Assembly (NCBI GenBank): GCA_036557185.1
Contig: DATBHZ010000162.1
Location: 1-27,979 of the forward strand
Source of the DNA: DATBHZ01 sp036557185
Lineage (GTDB): Bacteria; Actinomycetota; Acidimicrobiia; IMCC26256; JAENVU01
Length of the DNA stretch: 27,979 nucleotides
Reading direction: 5' to 3'
The position numbers and the translations under genes were made by a program. The notes under the pieces are model-generated. The model had not been told where the DNA came from. It saw nothing but the letters and a program-made list of their open reading frames with translations, and made no database searches. Every line of letters starts with the position of its first letter. Position 1 is the first letter of the stretch. This document shows, piece by piece, positions 1 through 6,693 of the stretch.

Positions 1-53
1 GTGGTGACACGCATGGCAATACTTGCGTTGGCAGCGGGCTGCGGGGAGGGCGC

Positions 54-1991
54 GTGGGGGGTACTCGGAGCGGGAGCTCGGCGGCGTTGCAGCCGCCGAC
101 TGCCGAGGTGCGGGCTGAGCAGCCGCCGGCCGAGCGCGAGCGACGTGGGTCTTCTCGCCTCGAGCTCGGCATCGTCGTGGGACTCGTCGTCGTCCTGTGC
201 GTGCCGCTCGTCGTCGCGCTGGTCTCGCTGCACGGATCACGCTGGTATCCGCTGCTCGACATGGCAGGCACGGAGATGCGCCTGCGCGACATCTCGGCCG
301 GCCACCCGCCTCTGATCGGGCTCTTCGGCCGCATCGGGACCCTCACCAGGGGCGGCAGCCACCCGGGGCCGCTCAGCTTCTACGCGCTCTGGCCCGTGTG
401 GCGGCTGTTCGGCGGCTCGTCGTTCGGTCTGTATGTCTCGATGGTGGCGCTCGACATGGTGGCGATCGGCCTCTCCATCTGGATGGCCTGGCGCCGTGGC
501 GGACTCGCCGTCGCGGCCGGCGTCGCGGCCGCCCTCGCCGTCCTCATGCGCGCGTACGGCACGTTCCTCCTCACGCTCGCGTGGAACCCGTACATCCCGG
601 TGCTCTGGTGGTTCGTCTTCCTGCTCGCCGCCTGGTCGGTGCTCGACGACGACCTCGCGATGGCCCCCATCGGGCTCCTGGCGGCCGCGATGTGCATGCA
701 AACGCACATCCCTTATCTCGGGCTCGCCGGCGGAACCGCGGCGTGCGTCGGAGCGATCGCGATCTACCGCGTGGTGGCTCGCCGTCGGCCCGGAGCGCGG
801 CGCTCGGTGTGGTGGCTCGTCGGCGGGGCCACGCTCTTCGCGGTCTTGTGGGTCCCCCCGCTCGTCGACCAGATCACCCACTCGCCGGGCAACTTCTCGG
901 TCATCTATCAGTACTTCCGGTCGCCGCCCGAGCCGCCGATCGGTCTCGCGCGCGGGGTCGGGGTGTTCCTCAGCCAGCTCAACCCGGTGAAGCTGGTCAG
1001 CTCGACGATCGGGCACGACGGCCTCCCGCTCATCGCCTCGGGCTCGCGCGTCCCCGGAGCGCTGCTCCTCGCCGCCTTCGTGGGCTCGGCCGTGGTGGCA
1101 GTCCGATGTCGAGCTCGCACGTTGATCCAGCTCGACATCGTGTTGGGCATCGCGACGTTGCTCGGCGTCGTTTCGGCTGCTCGGATCTTCGGCTTGGTGT
1201 TCGACTATCTGCTGTTGTGGGCATGGGGCCTGACGGCGCTCATGCTGTTCGCCGTCGGCTGGTCGATCGTCGTCCTGGTGTCGCGGTACCGCGAGAAGTC
1301 GGTCGCGCAAGGGCAGGCGGGGGCGGTGCAGCGGTCGCGGCAGATCCTGGTGGGCGCGCTCGGTGCGGTCGTTGTCGTCGCGCTGTCGGCTTTCACGGTG
1401 TCGGCGTCACACGCGCACGTACAGATGCCCCGGATCAATTCCTCCGTCGCGGTGCTCGCACCCGCGACCGCGCAGACCCTGCGCTCGATGCGTGCCGACG
1501 GTGAGCGCGGTCCGTATCTCGTCACCTGGTTGCCGGACGAGCAAGCGCTCGGCGCGCAGGGCTTCGGGCTGGTGGACGCGCTCGAGCGCGACGGGCTCAA
1601 CGTCCGCACTGATGCGCAGACAGGGCGGTACCAGCCGGATGACACGCCGAACCATGCTCTCGATCCGGCCGCCGCGCGGGTCGAGGTGCATCTGGCCACG
1701 GGAGGTCCCCAGATACTGAAGTGGGAACGCGACGCGCGCTTCCACGAGATCGCGCGGTACGACGGCCGCACGGCGGCGGAGAGATCGGAGTACGCGCACC
1801 TGCGCGCACAGCTGATCAGTGCGCTCCGCCGCGCAGGGATGACGTCACTCGTGCCGAGAGTGGACACCGATCTGCTCGGCATCTACTGGACCGATGGCAT
1901 CCCGCGGCGAGCCCACGATGCGATCGCTCGCATGTTCACGCTCGGGGTGCCCGCTGCGGTCTTCGTCGGGACACCGCGACAGCCAGATTGA
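54..1991 (+). CDS. GT-C-type polytopic membrane glycosyltransferase-like protein
   Basis: A 645-residue protein with a short hydrophilic N-terminus, about ten hydrophobic membrane segments between residues 38 and 465, and an extracytoplasmic C-terminal part of roughly 190 residues. The first outer loop after TM1 has acidic residues (D69, E74, D79) followed by HPP (84-86) and HPGPLSFY (103-110). That layout is typical of polyprenyl-phosphate-sugar-dependent GT-C enzymes (PMT/ArnT/GT39-like), which transfer sugars on the outer face of the membrane. The GTG start at 54 is preceded by GGAGGG at 45-50. The frame stays open to the left edge of the window, so an earlier start outside the window cannot be excluded. 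The sugar donor and acceptor cannot be read from the sequence. It lies upstream of, and in the same direction as, the surface-polysaccharide genes that follow. The superfamily call is fairly secure; the exact family is not. Confidence 0.7.
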   Translation: MGGTRSGSSAALQPPTAEVRAEQPPAERERRGSSRLELGIVVGLVVVLCVPLVVALVSLHGSRWYPLLDMAGTEMRLRDISAGHPPLIGLFGRIGTLTRGGSHPGPLSFYALWPVWRLFGGSSFGLYVSMVALDMVAIGLSIWMAWRRGGLAVAAGVAAALAVLMRAYGTFLLTLAWNPYIPVLWWFVFLLAAWSVLDDDLAMAPIGLLAAAMCMQTHIPYLGLAGGTAACVGAIAIYRVVARRRPGARRSVWWLVGGATLFAVLWVPPLVDQITHSPGNFSVIYQYFRSPPEPPIGLARGVGVFLSQLNPVKLVSSTIGHDGLPLIASGSRVPGALLLAAFVGSAVVAVRCRARTLIQLDIVLGIATLLGVVSAARIFGLVFDYLLLWAWGLTALMLFAVGWSIVVLVSRYREKSVAQGQAGAVQRSRQILVGALGAVVVVALSAFTVSASHAHVQMPRINSSVAVLAPATAQTLRSMRADGERGPYLVTWLPDEQALGAQGFGLVDALERDGLNVRTDAQTGRYQPDDTPNHALDPAAARVEVHLATGGPQILKWERDARFHEIARYDGRTAAERSEYAHLRAQLISALRRAGMTSLVPRVDTDLLGIYWTDGIPRRAHDAIARMFTLGVPAAVFVGTPRQPD

Positions 1992-2057
1992 CCGGTACGC
2001 GCCTTTCGCGGCACGGCTGCGGACGGTGACGCTGCGTGCTGAGATTCTGATGCTGCG

Positions 2058-2087
2058 GTGACTCAGGGCGCGACCGCGCGCTACCGT
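2058..2087 (+). promoter_or_regulatory. Possible sigma70-type promoter before the 2131 gene
   Basis: A GTGACT (-35-like, 2058-2063) and TACCGT (-10-like, 2082-2087) pair is separated by 18 bases, in the 139-base gap that follows the 54-1991 gene. It would start a transcript about 35 bases ahead of the GTG at 2131. The match is partial (4 of 6 in the -35), so this is only a candidate. Confidence 0.3.
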
Positions 2088-2130
2088 CGGACGCTCGATC
2101 AAGCGTGAAGAACGACAGCGGGGGGCAAAC

Positions 2131-2307
2131 GTGAGGGTCGTCGCTTATCTCGATGCGAACACGGGCAGCATGCTCATCGGCGCTGTCGCGGCAGGGATGG
2201 CCGGGGTCGGTGTGGCCTTCCGCGTTGGGTGGAAGAGGTTCAAGGGCTTCTTCTCGCGCAAGGGGACGCCCGAGGAAGCGGGCGCGCCTGCCGCAGACGA
2301 CGCCTGA
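2131..2307 (+). CDS. Small single-pass membrane protein with YLD-TGS motif
   Basis: A 58-residue protein starting at GTG 2131 behind a G-rich Shine-Dalgarno stretch (2120-2125). It has the N-terminal motif YLDANTGS (residues 6-13), one hydrophobic glycine/alanine-rich segment (about 14-32), a basic-aromatic patch (WKRFKGFF, 34-41) and an acidic, alanine-rich tail. From memory, short proteins with a YLDPGTGS-type start, one membrane span and a basic end recur in bacterial and archaeal polysaccharide loci; I know of no proven function. It ends 13 bases before the methyltransferase start at 2321, whose own start has no clear Shine-Dalgarno, so the two are probably translationally coupled. The function is unknown; a scaffold or membrane adaptor for the two enzymes downstream is possible. 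The gene is easy to miss because of its size. Confidence 0.75.
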   Translation: MRVVAYLDANTGSMLIGAVAAGMAGVGVAFRVGWKRFKGFFSRKGTPEEAGAPAADDA

Positions 2308-2320
2308 TCGCTCACGGTCG

Positions 2321-3739
2321 ATGGCGTTGGATCGGGAGCTCGTCAGCGAGGTTCGTCGCGAGCCGAGCTCGTTTCGCGATCCGGCAGCCACGGTGTTCTA
2401 CTCCGGGCAACGTGTGTTGCGCGGTCTCGATCAACAGGCGGCCAGGGACTGGGAACGGCTCGTGTCCAGCCCGTTCTTCACTGCGGCGCTGGAGTCCGGA
2501 GACGTAGTCGACACGCGCGAGCTGCAGCGCGAGGAGATCCCCTCCGACGCGCCGGGCGGGTTCGTCACCGTTCTCGAGCACGAGCGCATCCCCGTCGTCT
2601 CGTACCCGTACGAGTGGACGTTCTCGATGCTGCGCGACGCGGCGCTCCTGCATCTCCAGCTGCTGCTGGATGCCCTGAGCGAGGGCACCACGATGAAGGA
2701 CGGCTACGCGTTCAACATGCAGTGGCGCGGCGTCCATCCGACGTTCATCGACATCAGCTCGTTCGAGCGCGTCAAGGCAGGGCCCTGGATCGGCTACCGG
2801 CAGTTCTGCCAGACGTTCCTGTACCCGCTGCTGCTCGAAGCGCACCTCGGTGTCCCGTTCCAGCGGTACCTCCTCGGTCACCTGAACGGTCTCGAGCCCT
2901 CCGACATGCGCCGGTTCTTTCCTGGCCGCCGGCGGTTCAAGCGGGGCGTCTTCACCCACGTCTACCTGCAGAGCGTCGCCGAGAAGCATGTGACGGGCGG
3001 GGGCCAGAAGCTCACGGAGGATCTCGGCAAGGAGGGCTTCGGCAAGGAGCTCACCGCCGCGTCGGTTCGCAAGCTCCACAAGCTCATCACCAAGCTGCAT
3101 TCGAAGCGCGCCGACTCCGGATGGAAGGCGTATCGCGAGACGTGCTCCTACAGCGACGACGACCGCGTGGCGAAGCAGGAATTCGTCACGATGGTCGTGG
3201 ACCGGGTGCGCCCGAGCCTCACCTGGGACCTCGGCTCCAACGACGGCGCGTACGCGCGTCTGGCCGCCGCGCAAGGCGGCTACGTGGTTGCCGTCGACTC
3301 CGACGACGTGACGGTCGACGCGATGTATCGCGCATTGAACGAGGAGGGCGTCACCAATGTCCTCCCGCTCGTGCTCGACCTCATGGACCCGTCACCTGCG
3401 CGCGGCTGGCGGAACGACGAGCGGCTCGCGTTCAGTGACCGCTCGTCGCCGGACCTCGTGTTCGGTCTCGCATTGATTCATCACCTCGCGATCGCATCGA
3501 ACGTTCCCCTGCTTCAGATCGTGGATTGGCTCCGATCGCTCGACGCACCTGTCGTCGTCGAGTTCGTGGAGCCACACGACCCGATGGCGAAGCGCCTGCT
3601 CGCGAACAAGCCGAAGGGCATGTTCGCGGACTACCGGATCGACGAATTCAGCCGCCTGCTCGAGTCGCGCTTCGACATCCTCGAACGTCGCGCGCTCCCG
3701 AGCGGCACGCGCACGCTGTACCTCGCAACACCCCGCTGA
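2321..3739 (+). CDS. NoeA-like two-domain SAM-dependent methyltransferase
   Basis: A 472-residue cytosolic protein. The C-terminal part (about 295-472) is a class I methyltransferase: motif I DLGSNDG (303-309), the acidic SAM-ribose ligand after beta-2 (D326 in VVAVDSDD) and a motif around ALIHHLA (384-390). The N-terminal part (1-250) resembles the domain in NoeA-related nodulation proteins, with the signature KDGYAFN (126-132), HPTFIDISSFE (139-149) and W-GYRQFCQTFLYPL (about 156-170). Inside this signature D127-x4-N132 and D144 are spaced like the catalytic-loop Asp/Asn and the DFG Asp of protein-kinase-like folds. An in-frame ORF extends upstream to 2153, but that part overlaps the small 2131 gene, so ATG 2321 is chosen. 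The stop shares one base with the start of the sulfatase-fold gene (TGATG at 3737-3741), which indicates coupled expression. The likely role is methylation of a glycan or glycan precursor; the substrate is unknown. Confidence 0.75.
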   Translation: MALDRELVSEVRREPSSFRDPAATVFYSGQRVLRGLDQQAARDWERLVSSPFFTAALESGDVVDTRELQREEIPSDAPGGFVTVLEHERIPVVSYPYEWTFSMLRDAALLHLQLLLDALSEGTTMKDGYAFNMQWRGVHPTFIDISSFERVKAGPWIGYRQFCQTFLYPLLLEAHLGVPFQRYLLGHLNGLEPSDMRRFFPGRRRFKRGVFTHVYLQSVAEKHVTGGGQKLTEDLGKEGFGKELTAASVRKLHKLITKLHSKRADSGWKAYRETCSYSDDDRVAKQEFVTMVVDRVRPSLTWDLGSNDGAYARLAAAQGGYVVAVDSDDVTVDAMYRALNEEGVTNVLPLVLDLMDPSPARGWRNDERLAFSDRSSPDLVFGLALIHHLAIASNVPLLQIVDWLRSLDAPVVVEFVEPHDPMAKRLLANKPKGMFADYRIDEFSRLLESRFDILERRALPSGTRTLYLATPR

Positions 3740-5853
3740 TGGACGACGCGACCGCGGCGGCCGGCGAGCAGGCCACGGAGAGCCGGGGGACCGGGCTCGC
3801 TCGATTCGGCCCGCTGCGCGGGGAGCTCAGGGCATTCCTCGAGCTGATGGGGATCTGTGGGCTGGCGTTCGCGCAGCCTGCGTTCGACATCCTCCAGAAG
3901 AACGCCGAGCTGTTCGTGACCCGCGAGACCACGTTGTGGCAGCTGCTGTCCCTGGCGCTCATCGTCGTGGTCGGCATCCCGCTCGTGCTCTGGGGCCTCG
4001 AGGTGCTCGTCCGTCTCGTGGTTCCCCGAGCCCGTCGGTACGTGCACGCGGTGCTGATCGGCGCCGTCTGCCTCGTGCTCGCGGTCGAGACCGTGAAGCG
4101 TTCGACGGAGCTCGGGACCGTCGCGCTGGAGCTGATCGGGGTCGCTCTCGCTCTCCTAGCCGCGTACCTGGTGTTCCGTTTCGCCGTGGTTCGGATGTAC
4201 CTGCGCTTCCTGGCGATCGCACCCGTCGTGTTCGCGTTGATCTTCGTGTTCGCGTCACCGGTCTCCGATGTCGTGCTGGACGGTCAGCAGGCCAGTGCCG
4301 CCAGCACGACGATCGCCCATCCGCATCGTGTCGTGGAGATCGTGCTCGACGAGTTCGCTCTCGAATCCCTGCTCGACGGCAAGGGCCAGATCGACGCGCA
4401 GCTGTTCCCGCACTTCGCCGAGCTGGCCAAGGAATCGACCTGGTACCGCAATGACTCGACGGTCGCGCCGTGGACGCTGCAAGCAGTGCCCGCCATCATG
4501 ACCGGCGACTACCCGCGGGACCCGAACATGCAGGCCACCGCGTCGAACTACCCGCACTCGATCTTCACGCTGCTCGGCGGGCAGTACACCGAGAACGTGC
4601 ACGAGTCAGTGACGCACCTGTGCCCCACGAGCGTCTGCGGCACAACGACGTCCAACTCCGCCGACAGCGGCTTGACGGGATTGGTGAGCGACACGAGCAA
4701 GCTCTGGCGGCAGTTCGCGAGCCCGCATCGAACTGCGGGCGGCCCGCAGCTGGTCGTGGGCCAGAGCGAGTTCGATCCCGACGTCTGGGGTACGAGCGAG
4801 AAGTTCCTGCACTCGATGAAGCGCACGACGCCCGACCACTTGGACTTCCTCCACGTCCTGCTGCCGCACGAACCGTGGCACGTGCTGCAGACGGGACAGG
4901 ACAACGGGCAGCTTCACAAGTCGAACGGCATCGTCCAGTTCTACTCGTGGGCGACGCAGGACGTGGCCGACGTCAACAGAGCAACGCATCTTCTCCAGGT
5001 GCAAGCTGCCGACACGGTCGTGGGCCAGTTCATGGCGAAGCTCAAGCGCCTGGGCCAGTGGAAGGACTCGATCTTCGTGGTCACCGCGGACCACGGGATC
5101 GCGTTCACAGGGAAGGAGCCGAGCCGGGGCATCGACCACGGCACGGAGGATCAGATCGTGTGGACGCCGCTCTTCATCAAGGCGCCGGGGCAGACGACGG
5201 GCCGCACCGACGACCGGCCTGCTCACTCCATCGACATCCTGCCCACGATTGCCGATCTCCTCGGGACGAAGTTGCCGTGGAAGGTGGATGGTAAATCGCT
5301 CGTCGGACCTCCCCAGCCGGAGGCCCCGCGCCGCGTCTTCGACTGGAAGCTGAACGTCGAGCATCCGACGCCACCGTCGAAGTTCCTCTCGGTCGAAGCC
5401 CCCGAGAACTTCGACAAGGTGCTCCGTGCGTCTGCCAGCACCGCTCCCGCGGGCGAGTCCGATCGTCTGTACCGGGTCGGACCGTACGGAGCGCTCATCG
5501 GGAAACGCGCCGCGCCGCTCGTCGACCATGCGACGAAGGGACCCAACGGCACGGTCGACACGCCGGAGAACTTCCTCGGCGTCGACCCGAAGGCCCACCT
5601 TGCTCCTTGGGCCTACATCTCGGGCGTGGTGGACCAGCCGCAAGGAGGTGATCCGCTCGCGATCGCCGTCAATGGCGTTGTCGCAGGCCTCACCTACACC
5701 TACCAGGGGAATCCCGGCGCGTCGAGCACCATCTACTGGAGTGCGCTCAACCCGCGCGCCTTCCGGCGGGGCGACAACTCGATCCAGCTGTACCGCATCG
5801 AAGGCAGCGCCTCGGCCCCGCGGCTAGTGGAGGTGCTCGGAGCAGGCGTGTAG
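3739..5853 (+). CDS. Membrane-anchored alkaline-phosphatase-superfamily (sulfatase-fold) enzyme
   Basis: A 704-residue protein with a membrane region of about four or five spans (about 33-175) and a large outer sulfatase-type domain (about 195-520). Likely metal and active-site residues are D204-E205 in IVLDEF, the Thr-containing stretch TVAPWTLQAVPAIMTG (241-256), H377 and H381 in LPHEPWH, D451-H452 in TADHG and H467 in DHGTE. The formylglycine-forming C/S-x-P-x-R of true sulfatases is absent and a Thr sits where the nucleophile would be. That is as in LTA synthase/MdoB-like phosphoglycerol transferases, so transfer or hydrolysis of a phospho-alcohol group on a surface glycan is more likely than sulfate-ester hydrolysis. 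The C-terminal 180 residues are a separate beta-rich region of unknown role. ATG 3739 overlaps the methyltransferase stop. The frame extends upstream to 3526, but that part lies inside the previous gene. Confidence 0.75.
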   Translation: MDDATAAAGEQATESRGTGLARFGPLRGELRAFLELMGICGLAFAQPAFDILQKNAELFVTRETTLWQLLSLALIVVVGIPLVLWGLEVLVRLVVPRARRYVHAVLIGAVCLVLAVETVKRSTELGTVALELIGVALALLAAYLVFRFAVVRMYLRFLAIAPVVFALIFVFASPVSDVVLDGQQASAASTTIAHPHRVVEIVLDEFALESLLDGKGQIDAQLFPHFAELAKESTWYRNDSTVAPWTLQAVPAIMTGDYPRDPNMQATASNYPHSIFTLLGGQYTENVHESVTHLCPTSVCGTTTSNSADSGLTGLVSDTSKLWRQFASPHRTAGGPQLVVGQSEFDPDVWGTSEKFLHSMKRTTPDHLDFLHVLLPHEPWHVLQTGQDNGQLHKSNGIVQFYSWATQDVADVNRATHLLQVQAADTVVGQFMAKLKRLGQWKDSIFVVTADHGIAFTGKEPSRGIDHGTEDQIVWTPLFIKAPGQTTGRTDDRPAHSIDILPTIADLLGTKLPWKVDGKSLVGPPQPEAPRRVFDWKLNVEHPTPPSKFLSVEAPENFDKVLRASASTAPAGESDRLYRVGPYGALIGKRAAPLVDHATKGPNGTVDTPENFLGVDPKAHLAPWAYISGVVDQPQGGDPLAIAVNGVVAGLTYTYQGNPGASSTIYWSALNPRAFRRGDNSIQLYRIEGSASAPRLVEVLGAGV

Positions 5854-5878
5854 CGCGGAAGACGCGCGTGGCCTCCGC

Positions 5879-5884
5879 TATTCT
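5879..5884 (+). promoter_or_regulatory. Possible -10 element (TATTCT) before the TPR gene
   Basis: TATTCT lies 26 bases upstream of the GTG at 5911, in a 57-base gap. No convincing -35 is visible at the usual distance, so this may be fortuitous and the gene may instead be read from the operon upstream. Confidence 0.25.
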
Positions 5885-5910
5885 CGCCGCGCCCGGCGAG
5901 AGGACGCACG

Positions 5911-6663
5911 GTGACCGAGCGGCGCGGGACGCCGAACAGACGGGGGCGCTCCGGAGCGGGCAAGGCGCAGCGAGGCGCGAGCCGAGGGAGTGCACCGTCC
6001 CGGCCCTCTCGAAGCCCGCGTGCCCAACGCGATCGTGGGGACCGCGCCATACGCGAAGAGATTCTCCGCCTCGGTGGCAGACGCGGGCAGCGCATGCTCG
6101 ACGAGTTGCTGCGCGCGGCCGAGGCCTTCGCGCAGGATCGTGAGCGCGACGCGATGCGCATCCTTCGTCCGCTCCGTAAGGAGCTCCCCGAGGCCGCGAG
6201 CGTGCGGGAGCTGTACGGCCTGTGCCTCTACCGGGCCGGGAGGTACCGCGAGGCGGCCGAGGAGCTCGACGAGTACGTGGCGATGACCGGTTCGCTCGAG
6301 CAGCACCCCCCGCTGATGGACTCGCACCGCGCGCTGCGCCACTACGGCCGAGTGGATGAGCTGTGGGACGAGCTGGCGGCGGCATCGCCTTCAGCGGCGC
6401 TGGTCACCGAGGGTCGGATCGTGCTCGCCGGCTCCCTTGCCGACCGCGGGCGGCTCCGCGACGCAGTCCGCACGCTGGAACGGCGGTCGCGCGTTCCTCA
6501 GCGCGTGCGAGAACACCATCTGCGCCTCTGGTACGCGCTCGCAGACCTCTACGAGCGGACTGGTGACGTTCCTCGCGCGCGCTCGTTGTTCCAGCAGATC
6601 CGACGCTACGACGCGTCGTTCGCCGACGTCGCGGAGCGTCTGAGCGCGCTCGGCTCGAGCTAG
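5911..6663 (+). CDS. TPR-like repeat protein
   Basis: A 250-residue soluble protein. The first 50 or so residues are very rich in Arg, Ser, Pro and Gly and look disordered. The rest is all-helical with TPR-like units: AAEAFAQDRERDAMRILRPL, then LYGLCLYRAGRYREAAEEL, later ALADLYERTGDVPRARSLF and an FADVAERL end. Such proteins act as protein-protein adaptors; no partner can be named. The GTG start at 5911 has GAGAGGA (about 5898-5904) about 6 bases upstream. It is 57 bases behind the sulfatase-fold gene and convergent with the gene at 9160-6689, with a shared hairpin between them. Confidence 0.65.
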   Translation: MTERRGTPNRRGRSGAGKAQRGASRGSAPSRPSRSPRAQRDRGDRAIREEILRLGGRRGQRMLDELLRAAEAFAQDRERDAMRILRPLRKELPEAASVRELYGLCLYRAGRYREAAEELDEYVAMTGSLEQHPPLMDSHRALRHYGRVDELWDELAAASPSAALVTEGRIVLAGSLADRGRLRDAVRTLERRSRVPQRVREHHLRLWYALADLYERTGDVPRARSLFQQIRRYDASFADVAERLSALGSS

Positions 6664-6665
6664 GC

Positions 6666-6693
6666 GGTGAGCTGCCGCACTCGGCGGCTCACC
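6666..6693. terminator. Bidirectional terminator-like hairpin between convergent genes
   Basis: GGTGAGC-T-GCCG (6666-6677) pairs with CGGC-G-GCTCACC (6682-6693) to give a 12-bp stem including one T-G wobble, closed by a CACT loop. It begins 2 bases after the TPR gene stop and overlaps the stop codon of the opposite-strand gene. There is no clear T-tract, as is common in high-GC actinobacteria. Confidence 0.6.

Noticed and set aside
1..315. A 104-codon frame at the left edge, overlapping the first gene
   Set aside because: Rich in Ser, Cys and Arg, with no domain motif, and out of frame with the well-supported 54-1991 gene.
3526..3738. Upstream extension of the sulfatase-fold gene
   Set aside because: This part lies inside the methyltransferase gene, whereas ATG 3739 sits in a TGATG overlap and gives the expected cytoplasmic N-terminus before the first membrane span.
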